The translations under genes and the position numbers were made by a program. DNA of 53,258 nucleotides, taken from the NCBI RefSeq assembly GCF_040797425.1, contig NZ_JBFNEH010000022.1, positions 1 through 53,258 of the forward strand. The letters are read 5' to 3'. This DNA is from Symbiobacterium sp040797425. Lineage in GTDB: Bacteria > Bacillota > Sulfobacillia > Symbiobacteriales > Symbiobacteriaceae. The notes beneath the pieces were generated by a model. The model was not told where the DNA came from. It worked only from the letters and a program-made list of their open reading frames with translations, and did no database searches. Within the stretch, counting starts at the first letter, position 1; each line of letters opens with the position of its first letter. This document shows, in pieces, positions 1-9,193 of this stretch.

Positions 1-26
1 GTGCTAAACTAACCTGTGCTGTACAG

Positions 27-102
27 GCGCCTGTAGCTCAGGGGATAGAGCAACCGCCTTCTAAGCGGTTGGCCGCAGGTTCGAATCCTGCCAGGCGCAC
101 CA
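27..102 (+). tRNA. tRNA-Arg (anticodon TCT)
   Basis: A full cloverleaf is visible. The acceptor GCGCCTG pairs with CAGGCGC, the anticodon loop is CTTCTAA (anticodon TCT, reads AGA), the T arm is GGTTCGAATCC, and the discriminator A is followed by an encoded CCA. It is the first of four tightly spaced tRNA genes that probably share one transcript. Confidence 0.96.
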
Positions 103-133
103 CGGTTTTTTCGCTTGCAGGTTGGTCACACAC

Positions 134-211
134 GCTGACCGTAGCTCAGCTGGTTAGAGCGCCAGATTGTGGCTCTGGAGGTCACCGGTTCGAATCCGGT
201 CGGTCAGCCCA
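134..211 (+). tRNA. tRNA-His (anticodon GTG)
   Basis: The anticodon loop TTGTGGC gives GTG. The extra 5' G (G-1), typical of tRNA-His, is encoded at 134 and opposes discriminator C at 208. A T arm with TTCGAAT and an encoded CCA are present. Second gene of the tRNA cluster. Confidence 0.96.
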
Positions 212-216
212 TACAC

Positions 217-292
217 TGGGGCGTAGCCAAGTTGGTAAGGCACGGGACTTTGACTCCCGGATTCGTAGGTTCGAGTCCTGCCGCCCCAGCCA
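217..292 (+). tRNA. tRNA-Gln (anticodon TTG)
   Basis: The acceptor TGGGGCG pairs with CGCCCCA. The anticodon stem CGGGA/TCCCG encloses loop CTTTGAC (anticodon TTG). Discriminator G is followed by an encoded CCA. It starts only five bases after tRNA-His ends. Confidence 0.96.
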
Positions 293-332
293 TAGCGGGA
301 GGCTCCCGCCCTGGCGGGGGTCTTGCCCTGTC

Positions 333-407
333 GGGCCATTAGCTCAGTGGCAGAGCACCCGCCTTTTAAGCGGGGTGTCGTTGGTTCGAATCCAACATGG
401 CCCACCA
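333..407 (+). tRNA. tRNA-Lys (anticodon TTT)
   Basis: The acceptor GGGCCAT pairs with ATGGCCC. The anticodon loop CTTTTAA gives TTT, and discriminator A is followed by an encoded CCA. The 40-base spacer before it contains a small GCGGGAG/CTCCCGC hairpin that could be a processing element. Last gene of the cluster. Confidence 0.96.
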
Positions 408-410
408 AAT

Positions 411-446
411 CGCACCCTCCGCACCCGGCGGAGGGTGCGACTTCAT
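411..446 (+). terminator. Terminator of the tRNA operon
   Basis: A perfect 11-bp GC-rich stem (411-421 with 429-439) with a 7-base loop is followed by a short T-containing run, immediately after tRNA-Lys. From here to the next gene at 650 no further feature was recognised. Confidence 0.8.
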
Positions 447-649
447 TGTCGGGTACAGGTGTGATCCCATCACCTTGCTGCCGGCTGAAAAACTGTACGG
501 CCCTGCAGCTGGCCCGGTCAGACGGAGACTGAGGAGACGCAGCGGATGTCCCCAAGCAGCCGCTTCAGGGCGGCCCTTCGATGCCACATGGTGAATAGAG
601 CGTGCCATCGCCTGCACACCCTATGTGCGAGCAAAGGAGCGGTGGCGAC

Positions 650-841
650 GTGTTCATTGCGAGACTACTGGTGATCATCGGCGCCCTCAACTGGGGCCTG
701 ATCGGACTCTTCGGGTTCGACCTGGTTGCCTTTCTGTTCGGCGGCCAGATGTCGGTGGTATCCCGGATTGTCTACACGGCCGTGGGGATCGCCGGCGCCG
801 TGCTCATCGGCGACCTGGTCGCGACCCGCCAGCGGACGTGA
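650..841 (+). CDS. DUF378-type small membrane protein
   Basis: A 63-residue hydrophobic protein with two predicted membrane segments (about residues 3-23 and 33-55). The N-terminal signature IIGALNWGLIGLFGFD is typical of the DUF378 (YuzA-like) family, whose function is unknown. The GTG at 650 is chosen because AAAGGAG lies 10 bases upstream; an ATG 48 bases earlier lacks a site and would only add a non-conserved tail. The gene stands alone between two terminators, so it is probably a single transcription unit. Confidence 0.8.
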   Translation: MFIARLLVIIGALNWGLIGLFGFDLVAFLFGGQMSVVSRIVYTAVGIAGAVLIGDLVATRQRT

Positions 842-855
842 CCCAACCGGGCTGC

Positions 856-892
856 GCGCACCTCCGGTTCTCACCGGAGGTGCGCCTTGTCT
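856..892 (+). terminator. Terminator after the DUF378 gene
   Basis: A 12-bp perfect stem (856-867 with 874-885) with a 6-base loop is followed by CTTGTCTTTG, 15 bases after the stop codon. Confidence 0.85.
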
Positions 893-1027
893 TTGCTCAC
901 GGTACCGCCGCCCCTGTCGCTCCTCCCGCAGGCGCAGCGTTCCCGGGACCGGCCCCGGTGGCAGGGCAACGCCGAAAGAGAGAGAATTATATCAGTAATT
1001 CAACGCGCTTCGGGGAGGACAGCCCGC

Positions 1028-1768
1028 ATGTCCGGTGGTCGTGCGCAGGTGATGGTTGTTGGAACCTATCACATGGACAACCCCAACCTTGACTACGTGA
1101 AAAGCAACTATAAGGACGTTTTGGATGAGAGGGTGCAGGAACAGATCCGGGACGTGGTGGCGCGGCTCTTGCGCTACCGGCCCACGCACGTGGCGGTGGA
1201 GGTCGAGCCCGGTCGGGTACAGGCGTTGCAGGCGCGCTACGAGGCGTACCGCGCCGGCCGCCTGGAACTGGGCCGCAACGAGATCGACCAGCTGGGCTTT
1301 CGCCTGGCCGAACGAATGGGCCACTCTCGCATCTACGGGATCGACTACAGCCTTGACCTGGACTTCGAGGCCGTTCTGTCAACGGCAGCCAGGCAGGGCA
1401 TGACCCGATTTCTGGCCTCGTTCGAGCGCCTCACCGGCGAGGTGCGGGAGGCACAGGAGAGGGCGGAGTTGGAGGGAGGGGTTCTGGGGCTGCTCCGTTA
1501 CCTCAACTCCGCCGATCACGACGCCCTGCACGGGGTGTACATGCAGATCGCCGCCGTGGGGGCGGGCGAGTCCTACGTGGGCGCACAGCTGGTTGCGGAT
1601 TGGTACAGGCGGAACCTGTTCATGTTCAGCCATATCGCGGGCCTGCCCCAGCGCGACTCGGACCGGGTCCTGGTGCTGGTCGGTGCGGGTCACCGGCCGC
1701 TGCTCCGGCAGTTCATCATGCACTCGCCCGACCTGGAGTACGTGGACCCGCTTCCGTACCTGAGTTAG
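1028..1768 (+). CDS. DUF5694 family protein
   Basis: A 246-residue soluble protein with no signal peptide. The N-terminal VMVVGTYHMDNP, followed by a D-rich stretch and THVAVEVEP, matches my recollection of DUF5694, a family of unknown function with a distant look of TraB/PrgY-like proteins (paired His and Glu motifs). A second His motif, VGAGHRPLL, lies near residue 225 and could complete a metal or active site; that is inference. ATG 1028 is preceded by GGGGAGGAC at good spacing. An upstream in-frame extension to 887 overlaps the preceding terminator and is rejected. It is monocistronic. Confidence 0.7.
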   Translation: MSGGRAQVMVVGTYHMDNPNLDYVKSNYKDVLDERVQEQIRDVVARLLRYRPTHVAVEVEPGRVQALQARYEAYRAGRLELGRNEIDQLGFRLAERMGHSRIYGIDYSLDLDFEAVLSTAARQGMTRFLASFERLTGEVREAQERAELEGGVLGLLRYLNSADHDALHGVYMQIAAVGAGESYVGAQLVADWYRRNLFMFSHIAGLPQRDSDRVLVLVGAGHRPLLRQFIMHSPDLEYVDPLPYLS

Positions 1769-1850
1769 GGGGCCCGGAACCGCACCCGTGCCCGGGCCTG
1801 GCTTGCCGGTGACTGCCGGCCGGCGACAAGACCGCGAACAGCATGCAAAT

Positions 1851-1884
1851 GGGCTGCAGGGATCGAACCCTGCAGCCCTTGTCT
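1851..1884. terminator. Bidirectional hairpin between DUF5694 and tRNA-Leu
   Basis: A perfect 11-bp stem (1851-1861 with 1868-1878) sits between a forward gene and a reverse tRNA, so it can end both transcripts. The T runs on either side are weak. Read on the reverse strand, its apex is GGGTTCGATCCC, which looks like a tRNA T arm. Confidence 0.6.
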
Positions 1885-1891
1885 CTCCACG

Positions 1892-1976
1892 TGGTGCGAG
1901 AGAGGGGACTTGAACCCCTACGCCTTGCGGCACAAGATCCTAAGTCTTGCGCGTCTGCCAGTTCCGCCACTCTCGC
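1892..1976 (-). tRNA. tRNA-Leu (anticodon TAG)
   Basis: On the reverse strand the acceptor GCGAGAG pairs with CTCTCGC. The anticodon stem CAAGA/TCTTG has loop CTTAGGA (anticodon TAG, reads CUA/CUG). A long variable arm TGCCGCAAGGCGT marks a class II tRNA. An encoded CCA lies at 1892-1894. Confidence 0.95.
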
Positions 1977-2115
1977 AGGAAACAGACCGCAACTGTAATG
2001 TTACTGCACGGTCCGCAGCCCTGTAAAGGCCCACCCATGAGTAGTGCGAGTGGTGGAGACTGGCATGGCGTGGCGGCGGGATGGCGCAAGCTGCGCGGGC
2101 GACGCGGCTCACGGG

Positions 2116-3321
<1,206 letters not shown>

Positions 3322-3664
3322 GCCACTCGCCTCCAGTTTGGTGATTGGGCAGCTTTTCGCCCCTCATGCACACGCCTGTCTTCGCCGTCTGCCGTTTCCA
3401 TACCTATGAACCTGAACGAATACCCACGGCGGTGCGACCTTCGCGTCGCCCCACCGAGTGGACCGGAGCGGCGGCAAGATCGCGGTCTGATGCGTCTGCA
3501 CGACAGTTTTCGCCGCAAGCGACGCGGAGCCGGGCCAGAGGCGCACCGTCGCCCCGGCCGGAGGCGGTGGTGCAGCTCGTCCACCGGTTCCCGCCGGCCC
3601 GCGCGAGGACCTGCCGAACCTCGTCGCGGCCTGGGTGCGTCTTATAGTAGGCAGACGAGGTTCG
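3322..3664. other. Divergent intergenic region thrC/tig, no gene seen
   Basis: About 340 bases between the two start regions. All ORFs here are short and of shadow-type composition. No T-box, other riboswitch signature or clear terminator was recognised. It must hold the thrC promoter, but no convincing -35/-10 pair could be fixed on the reverse strand. Confidence 0.5.
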
Positions 3665-3693
3665 TTGTCCCTGCGGCGGGCGCATGGTATAAT
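3665..3693 (+). promoter_or_regulatory. Sigma-A type promoter of tig
   Basis: TTGTCC (3665-3670) and TATAAT (3688-3693) are separated by exactly 17 bases. The -10 is perfect and the site lies 85 bases upstream of the tig start codon. Confidence 0.8.
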
Positions 3694-3778
3694 AACCAAG
3701 TTGCAACCGTGCAACCTGACTGAAGACGAAGTATGTGGCCGACGGGGCCACGTACTGGATAATCGAGGGGGAAACCAG

Positions 3779-5068
3779 ATGAAGGCGACCTGGGACAAGT
3801 TAGAAAACAACTGGATGCAGTTTGAAGTCGAGGTGGATGCCTCCGAATTCTCCAAGTCGATCGAGGCTGCGTTCAGGAAGCTGAACCAGCAGGTCACCAT
3901 CCCCGGCTTCCGCCGTGGGAAGGCGCCACGGTTCATCTTCGAGCGCATGTACGGCAAGGAGGCGCTTGTCCAGGAAGCGGTCGAGCGGCTTCTCCCCCGG
4001 GCGTACAGCGAGGCGGTGGAGCAGGGGCAGATCGAGCCGATTGACCAGCCGGAGATCGAGGTGGTCCAGGCCGAGGAGGGCCAGCCCTTCATCTTCAGGG
4101 GGAAGGTGCAGGTCACCCCGGAGGTCACCCTGGGCCGGCTCTCAGGCTTCGGCATTGAGAAAACCGTGCCCGCAGTCACCGACGAGCAGGTAGAGGAGCA
4201 GATCAACGCCCTGCGGGAGCGCCTGGCCACCCTCGTTACCGATGAGGCCGGCGAGGTGGTTCAGGGCAGCTTCGCCGTCATCGACTTCGAGGGCTTCGTG
4301 GACGGCGAGCCCCTGGAGGGCGGCAAGGGCGAGGGCTATACCCTCGAGGTGGGCTCGAAGACGTTCATCCCCGGTTTCGAGGAGGGGCTGCTGGGGGCGA
4401 AGGTCGGCGAGACCCGCGAGGTGAACGTCACCTTCCCGGAGGACTACCGGCCGGAGCATCTGGCCGGCAAGCCGGCCGTCTTCAAGGTGACGGTGCACGA
4501 GGTCAAGAAGAAGGAACTGCCCGAGGTAAACGACGAGTTCGCCCAGCAGGTGAGCCCGTTCAAGACCGTGGAGGAACTTCGGGCTGACATCAAGAATCGT
4601 CTCACTGAGGCAGCGGAGGCCAGCGCGGAACAGGAGTTCCGGCAGCAGATCGTGGATGCCGTCACCGACGAAGCGGCGGTGGATGTGCCCGACGTGCTCG
4701 TGCACGACAAGATCCACGAGATGATCCGGGACTTCGAGATCCAGCTGGCGCAGCAGGGCTTCACGCTGGAGCAGTGGCATGCAGTGACGGGCAAGTCCCA
4801 CGAAGACCTGCACACCGAGCTCCGGCCCCGGGCGGAGCGGTCCGTGAAGACCGCCCTCGTGCTGGCGGCCGTGGCGAAGAAGGAAGGGCTGACGGTCGCC
4901 GACGCCGAGATCGAGGCCGAGTTCGACCGGCTGCTGGCCCTCTACCCGAACCAGAAGGCCGAGGTGCAGAAGCTCCGCCGGAACGAGGCATACCGGGCCC
5001 GCGTGCGTGAGGACCTGCTGACCCAGAAGGCCATCGACCACCTGGTAGCGCTTAACACCGCTGCCTGA
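3779..5068 (+). CDS. tig: Trigger factor (ribosome-associated chaperone/PPIase)
   Basis: Trigger factor binds the ribosome exit tunnel and shields nascent chains. The 429-residue protein has the full domain order: an N-terminal ribosome-binding domain with the signature GFRRGKAP at 43-50, a central FKBP-type prolyl isomerase domain (about 155-245, with FEGFVDGEPLEGG), and a helical C-terminal chaperone domain. The ATG at 3779 follows AGGGGGAAACCAG and gives the family's normal N-terminus; longer in-frame starts run through the promoter and are rejected. It heads the tig-clpP-clpX group common in Firmicutes, 44 bases before clpP. Confidence 0.96.
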   Translation: MKATWDKLENNWMQFEVEVDASEFSKSIEAAFRKLNQQVTIPGFRRGKAPRFIFERMYGKEALVQEAVERLLPRAYSEAVEQGQIEPIDQPEIEVVQAEEGQPFIFRGKVQVTPEVTLGRLSGFGIEKTVPAVTDEQVEEQINALRERLATLVTDEAGEVVQGSFAVIDFEGFVDGEPLEGGKGEGYTLEVGSKTFIPGFEEGLLGAKVGETREVNVTFPEDYRPEHLAGKPAVFKVTVHEVKKKELPEVNDEFAQQVSPFKTVEELRADIKNRLTEAAEASAEQEFRQQIVDAVTDEAAVDVPDVLVHDKIHEMIRDFEIQLAQQGFTLEQWHAVTGKSHEDLHTELRPRAERSVKTALVLAAVAKKEGLTVADAEIEAEFDRLLALYPNQKAEVQKLRRNEAYRARVREDLLTQKAIDHLVALNTAA

Positions 5069-5112
5069 TCCGGCCAGTTCCGGTATAGATGGTGGGTAGA
5101 GGAGGTCAGACT

Positions 5113-5721
5113 ATGAGCTACCTGATTCCGTACGTGATCGAGCAGACCAATCGCGGCGAGCGGGCCTACGACATCTACAGCCGTCTGCTGAAGGATCGCA
5201 TCATCTTCCTGGGTACGCCGATCGACGATCAGGTGGCCAACGTCGTGATCGCCCAGCTCCTCTTCCTGGAAAGCGACGATCCCGACAAGGACATCAACCT
5301 GTACATCAATTCGCCCGGCGGCTCGGTCAGCGCGGGCATGGGCATCTACGATGCAATGCAGCACATCAAGTCGCCGGTGAATACGACTGTCGTGGGGATG
5401 GCGGCATCCATGGGCGCACTGCTCCTGGCGGCCGGCACGGGGAAGCGTTACGCTCTGCCCAACGCCCGGGTGATGATCCATCAGCCTCACCTGGAAGGTG
5501 TGGGCGGACAGGTTACCGACATCGAGATTACCGCTCGGGAGGCTATCAAGACCAAGCAGATGATGGCCGAGATCCTCGCCTAGCACACGGGCCAGTCGGT
5601 GGAACGCATTCTGGCGGACACCGAGCGCGACCGGTGGATGTCGGCGCAGGAGGCGAAGGCCTACGGCCTGGTCGATGAGGTGCTACACCCCAGGGATAAG
5701 GCGAGCCGCTCCGCACGCTAA
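5113..5721 (+). pseudogene. clpP: ClpP protease subunit interrupted by in-frame TAG
   Basis: ClpP is the serine peptidase core that works with ClpX. ATG 5113 follows GAGGAGGTCAGACT. The frame encodes a standard ClpP of 202 codons ending at TAA 5719-5721, except that codon 157 (5581-5583) is TAG. Catalytic Ser99 (GMAASMGA) and His123 (MIHQP) precede the stop; the catalytic Asp173 (TERDRW) and the whole terminal EAKAYGLVDEVL region follow it. The 45 codons after TAG remain open and family-like. The residue at this position is variable in homologues (Leu, Glu, His), and GAG, CAG or AAG is one change away. A 156-residue product would lack the catalytic Asp and should be inactive. Options are a base error, a recent null mutation (with another clpP elsewhere) or stop-codon readthrough. 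Confidence 0.9.
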
Positions 5722-5738
5722 CGAAAAGGGGTGGGGTA

Positions 5739-7013
5739 ATGTTCAAGTTCACCGGTGAGGACAAGGGCCAGCTCAAGTGCTCGTTCTGCGGCAAGTTCCA
5801 GGACCAGGTGAAGCGGCTTGTCGCAGGGCCGGGTGTCTATATCTGCGACGAGTGCATTGAGCTCTGCAACGAGATCATCGAGGAAGAGCTCAGCGAAGAA
5901 GTCGATTTCGAACTCAAGGACGTTCCAAAGCCGGCCGAGATCAAAGCGATTCTCGACGAGTACGTCATCGGGCAGGAGCGCGCGAAGCGGACGCTGGCGG
6001 TTGCAGTGTACAACCACTACAAGCGCATCAACCTGGGGAACAAGCTGGACGACGTGGAACTGCAGAAGTCCAACATCGTCATGCTCGGCCCCACGGGCTC
6101 CGGCAAGACGCTGCTTGCGCAGACCCTGGCCAAGATCCTGAACGTGCCCTTCGCCATCGCCGATGCGACGTCACTCACCGAGGCAGGCTATGTGGGTGAG
6201 GATGTGGAGAACATCCTGCTCAAGCTGATCCAGGCCGCCGACTACGACATCGAGAAGGCCGAGCGGGGCATCGTCTATATCGACGAGGTCGACAAGATTG
6301 CCCGCAAGTCGGAGAACCCGTCGATCACCCGTGATGTGTCCGGCGAGGGTGTACAGCAGGCGCTGCTCAAGATCCTGGAGGGCACGATCGCCTCGGTGCC
6401 ACCCCAGGGTGGCCGGAAGCACCCGCACCAGGAGTTCATCCAGATCAACACCACCAACATCCTCTTCATCTGCGGCGGCGCCTTCGAGGGCATCGAGAAG
6501 ATCATCGCCAACCGCATCGGCAAGCGGGGCATGGGCTTCGGCGCCGATATCCGCTCCAAGAAAGAGGAGAACGTCGGCGAACTGCTGAAGCAGATTCTGC
6601 CCGAAGACCTCCTCAAGTTCGGGCTGATTCCGGAGTTCGTCGGCCGGCTGCCGGTTATCGTCACGCTGGATGCTCTGGACGAGGACGCACTGGTGCGCAT
6701 CCTCCTCGAGCCGAAGAACGCCCTGGTCAAGCAGTATCAGAAGCTGCTGGCGATGGACAACATCGAGCTCGAGTTCAAGGAAGACGCCGTGCGGGCGATC
6801 GCCAAGGAGGCGCTGCGCCGGAACACCGGCGCCCGCGGCCTGAGGGCGATCATCGAGGACATCATGATGGACGTGATGTACGAGGTGCCCTCCCGCACCG
6901 ACGTCACGAAGTGCATCATCACCAAGGACGTGGTGCTGAAGAAGGAGGAACCGCTCCTCGTCACCACCACCGAAGGCAAGGCGCGGCGCACGAAGAAGGA
7001 AGAGTCCGCCTGA
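5739..7013 (+). CDS. clpX: ATP-dependent Clp protease ATP-binding subunit ClpX
   Basis: ClpX is the AAA+ unfoldase that feeds substrates to ClpP. The 424-residue protein has an N-terminal zinc-binding domain (C14, C17, C36, C39), Walker A GPTGSGKT at 117-124, Walker B IVYIDE at 178-183, and a sensor/arginine region in EFVGRLPVIV. The loop that docks on ClpP is present as GMGFG (Met-Gly-Phe in place of the usual Ile/Leu-Gly-Phe), so this ClpX still looks built for a ClpP partner even though the adjacent clpP has a stop codon. ATG 5739 follows AAAGGGGTGGGG. It lies 17 bases after the full-length clpP end, so the two are co-transcribed. Confidence 0.97.
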   Translation: MFKFTGEDKGQLKCSFCGKFQDQVKRLVAGPGVYICDECIELCNEIIEEELSEEVDFELKDVPKPAEIKAILDEYVIGQERAKRTLAVAVYNHYKRINLGNKLDDVELQKSNIVMLGPTGSGKTLLAQTLAKILNVPFAIADATSLTEAGYVGEDVENILLKLIQAADYDIEKAERGIVYIDEVDKIARKSENPSITRDVSGEGVQQALLKILEGTIASVPPQGGRKHPHQEFIQINTTNILFICGGAFEGIEKIIANRIGKRGMGFGADIRSKKEENVGELLKQILPEDLLKFGLIPEFVGRLPVIVTLDALDEDALVRILLEPKNALVKQYQKLLAMDNIELEFKEDAVRAIAKEALRRNTGARGLRAIIEDIMMDVMYEVPSRTDVTKCIITKDVVLKKEEPLLVTTTEGKARRTKKEESA

Positions 7014-7026
7014 CGTTCAGCAAGAC

Positions 7027-7063
7027 AGCGCCCCGGCGGTTGCACGGCCGGGGCGCTTTGCTG
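7027..7063 (+). terminator. Terminator after clpX
   Basis: An 11-bp stem (7027-7037 with 7047-7057) with a 9-base loop, followed by TTGCTGTCT. An outer GACAG/CTGTC pairing extends it. It closes the tig-clpP-clpX unit. Confidence 0.8.
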
Positions 7064-7234
7064 TCTGCCGCCCGGGGAGAATCCCCATGCCTGTCGCTCA
7101 CCTCCTTCAAGTGCGGAACGTTCATCCAGCATTCTGACCCGCCGGCGGGCGGAATACTAGCCAGAGCAGCGGCAGCGCGCTGCGGCGAGATGCGGCTGAA
7201 CGCGCCAAGACGGTGTAGGAGGAGGTTTCGCAGC

Positions 7235-8965
7235 ATGGCCCTGGGCGGCATTCTCACGCTGATTCACCTGCTCTTCGCCATCGTGATCGGCCTCTACTTC
7301 TGGAACCTGCTCCGGAGCCAGCAGGGCAGCCGGCTCGCGGTGGAGCGCGAGTCCCGCAAGGAGCTGGAGAGGCTCAGGCGGATGAGGGCCATTCGGCTGA
7401 CGGAGCCCCTGTCCGAACTGACCCGCCCCGCCAGCTTCGACGAGATCGTCGGCCAGCAGGAGGGGCTGAAGGCCCTGCGTGCGGCCCTCTGCGGGCCCAA
7501 CCCGCAACACGTCATCATCTACGGGCCCCCTGGCGTGGGCAAGACGGCCGCCGCCCGGCTGGTGCTGGAGGAGGCCAAGCGTAACCCCGCGTCGCCCTTC
7601 CGGCCCGACGCGGCCTTCGTGGAGATCGACGCCACCTGTGCGCGCTTCGACGAGCGGGGAATCGCAGACCCGCTGATCGGTTCCGTGCATGACCCCATCT
7701 ACCAGGGCGCGGGGCCGCTGGGGTTGGCGGGCATCCCGCAGCCCAAGCCCGGCGCCGTGACCCGGGCCCACGGGGGCGTGCTGTTCATCGACGAGATCGG
7801 GGAGCTCCACCCCGTGCAGCTCAACAAGCTCCTGAAGGTGCTGGAGGACCGCAAGGTCCACCTGGAGTCGGCCTACTTCAGCCCGGAGGACCCCAACATG
7901 CCCTCGCACATCAAGGACATCTTCGAGCACGGCCTGCCCGCGGACTTCCGCCTGGTGGGCGCGACCACCCGCCTGCCCCACGAGATCCCGGCGGCGATCC
8001 GCTCTCGCTGCATGGAGATCTTCTTCCGCCCGTTGCTTCCCGATGAGGTGGCCGAGGTGGCCCGGCGGGCGGCGGCCAAAATCGGGTTCAGCCTGGAGCC
8101 CGGCGCCGTGGACGTGATTCAGCGCTACGCCACCAACGGGCGGGAAGCGGTGAACATCGTGCAGATCGCCGCAGGCGTCCTGTGGGGCACGGGCCAGTTC
8201 ACCATCCCCCGGTCCGAGGTGGAGTGGGTGATCAACTCCGGGCAACTCCAGCCCCGGCCCGACAGGCGGGTTCCTGCCAGGCCGCTGGTGGGCTGCGTGA
8301 ACGGCCTCGCAGTGAGCGGTCCGAACATGGGGCACCTGCTCGAACTGGAGGCGGCCGTGCGCCCGGCCAAATCGCCCGGTCAGGGCGTGGTCACCGTGAC
8401 CGGTGTGGTGGACGAGGAGGAGGTGGGCGGATACGGCCGCACCATCCGGCGCAAGTCGATGGCCAAGGGCTCGGTGGAGAACGTACTCACCGTGCTGAAG
8501 CAGTACCTGGACGTGGATCCCCGCGACTACGATATCCACGTGAACTTCCCGGGCGGGGTGCCGGTGGACGGGCCGAGCGCCGGCGTGGCCATCGCGACCG
8601 CAATCTACAGCGCGTTTATCGGCCGCCCGGTGGACAACCGCGTCGCCATGACGGGCGAGGTCTCCATCCGGGGCCTGGTGAAGCCGGTAGGCTCCGTGGT
8701 GGCCAAGGTGGAGGCGGCCCGCCAGGCCGGGTGCACCCGGGTGCTGATCCCGCAGGAAAACTGGCAGGAGGCATTCCGGGACCTGCCCGGCATCCGCGTG
8801 GTGCCGGTGTCGCACCTGGACGAGGTGTTCGCCCTCGCCTTCGCTGTTCAGGCCGAGCCCGAGGTGGCCGAGGCGGCGAAAGCGCTGCCGGAACCCCTGC
8901 CGGCGCCTGCGCTGGAACTTCCCATCCCGCAACCGGCCGTCTCGCTGTCGGGCGGCGAGTGCTGA
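7235..8965 (+). CDS. lonB: Membrane-anchored ATP-dependent protease LonB
   Basis: A 576-residue Lon-family protease of the Bacillus LonB class. It has no Lon N-terminal substrate domain. Instead it has a membrane segment at about residues 4-24 and a charged helix, then the AAA+ domain (Walker A GPPGVGKT at 97-104, Walker B VLFIDE at about 183-188) and a C-terminal serine-lysine protease domain with catalytic Ser449 in GPSAG and Lys492. ATG 7235 follows GGAGGAGG; in-frame codons upstream overlap clpX and the terminator. In Bacillus lonB is active in the forespore; sporulation control cannot be read here. A Pro/Glu/Ala-rich tail of about 40 residues follows the protease domain. Confidence 0.93.
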   Translation: MALGGILTLIHLLFAIVIGLYFWNLLRSQQGSRLAVERESRKELERLRRMRAIRLTEPLSELTRPASFDEIVGQQEGLKALRAALCGPNPQHVIIYGPPGVGKTAAARLVLEEAKRNPASPFRPDAAFVEIDATCARFDERGIADPLIGSVHDPIYQGAGPLGLAGIPQPKPGAVTRAHGGVLFIDEIGELHPVQLNKLLKVLEDRKVHLESAYFSPEDPNMPSHIKDIFEHGLPADFRLVGATTRLPHEIPAAIRSRCMEIFFRPLLPDEVAEVARRAAAKIGFSLEPGAVDVIQRYATNGREAVNIVQIAAGVLWGTGQFTIPRSEVEWVINSGQLQPRPDRRVPARPLVGCVNGLAVSGPNMGHLLELEAAVRPAKSPGQGVVTVTGVVDEEEVGGYGRTIRRKSMAKGSVENVLTVLKQYLDVDPRDYDIHVNFPGGVPVDGPSAGVAIATAIYSAFIGRPVDNRVAMTGEVSIRGLVKPVGSVVAKVEAARQAGCTRVLIPQENWQEAFRDLPGIRVVPVSHLDEVFALAFAVQAEPEVAEAAKALPEPLPAPALELPIPQPAVSLSGGEC

Positions 8966-9036
8966 CGCAGCAGGGCCGCCGACCGGCTCACACCTGCGCA
9001 TGCTCCGCCCTGTGCGGGTGAAAGCTAAGTCCCGTT

Positions 9037-9131
9037 CGGCTTCCGCCCCGAGAGGCGCACCTTTGGTGCGGAATGATCGTCTTAATATAGCATTACACTG
9101 ACGCACGGGTGCCGCTACAGGGCGGAAGCCG
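9037..9131 (+). repeat. 12-bp inverted repeat upstream of lonA
   Basis: CGGCTTCCGCCC (9037-9048) has its exact reverse complement at 9120-9131. Between them lie a small GCACC/GGTGC hairpin and an AT-rich stretch with a candidate promoter (TTGGTG 9063-9068, 17 bases, TATAGC 9086-9091). It could form a long stem in a lonA leader or be a protein site. Confidence 0.55.
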
Positions 9132-9193
9132 GTGGCCGGCGTGGTTTGATATGATAGAATCGGAACGCGAGCTACTGCCAGGAGGTGAGACCG

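Noticed and set aside
5581..5583. Genome-wide reassignment of TAG to an amino acid
   Set aside because: Several genes here end on TAG at the normal family length (DUF5694, folC, minD, flp, the chemoreceptor), so TAG functions as a stop.
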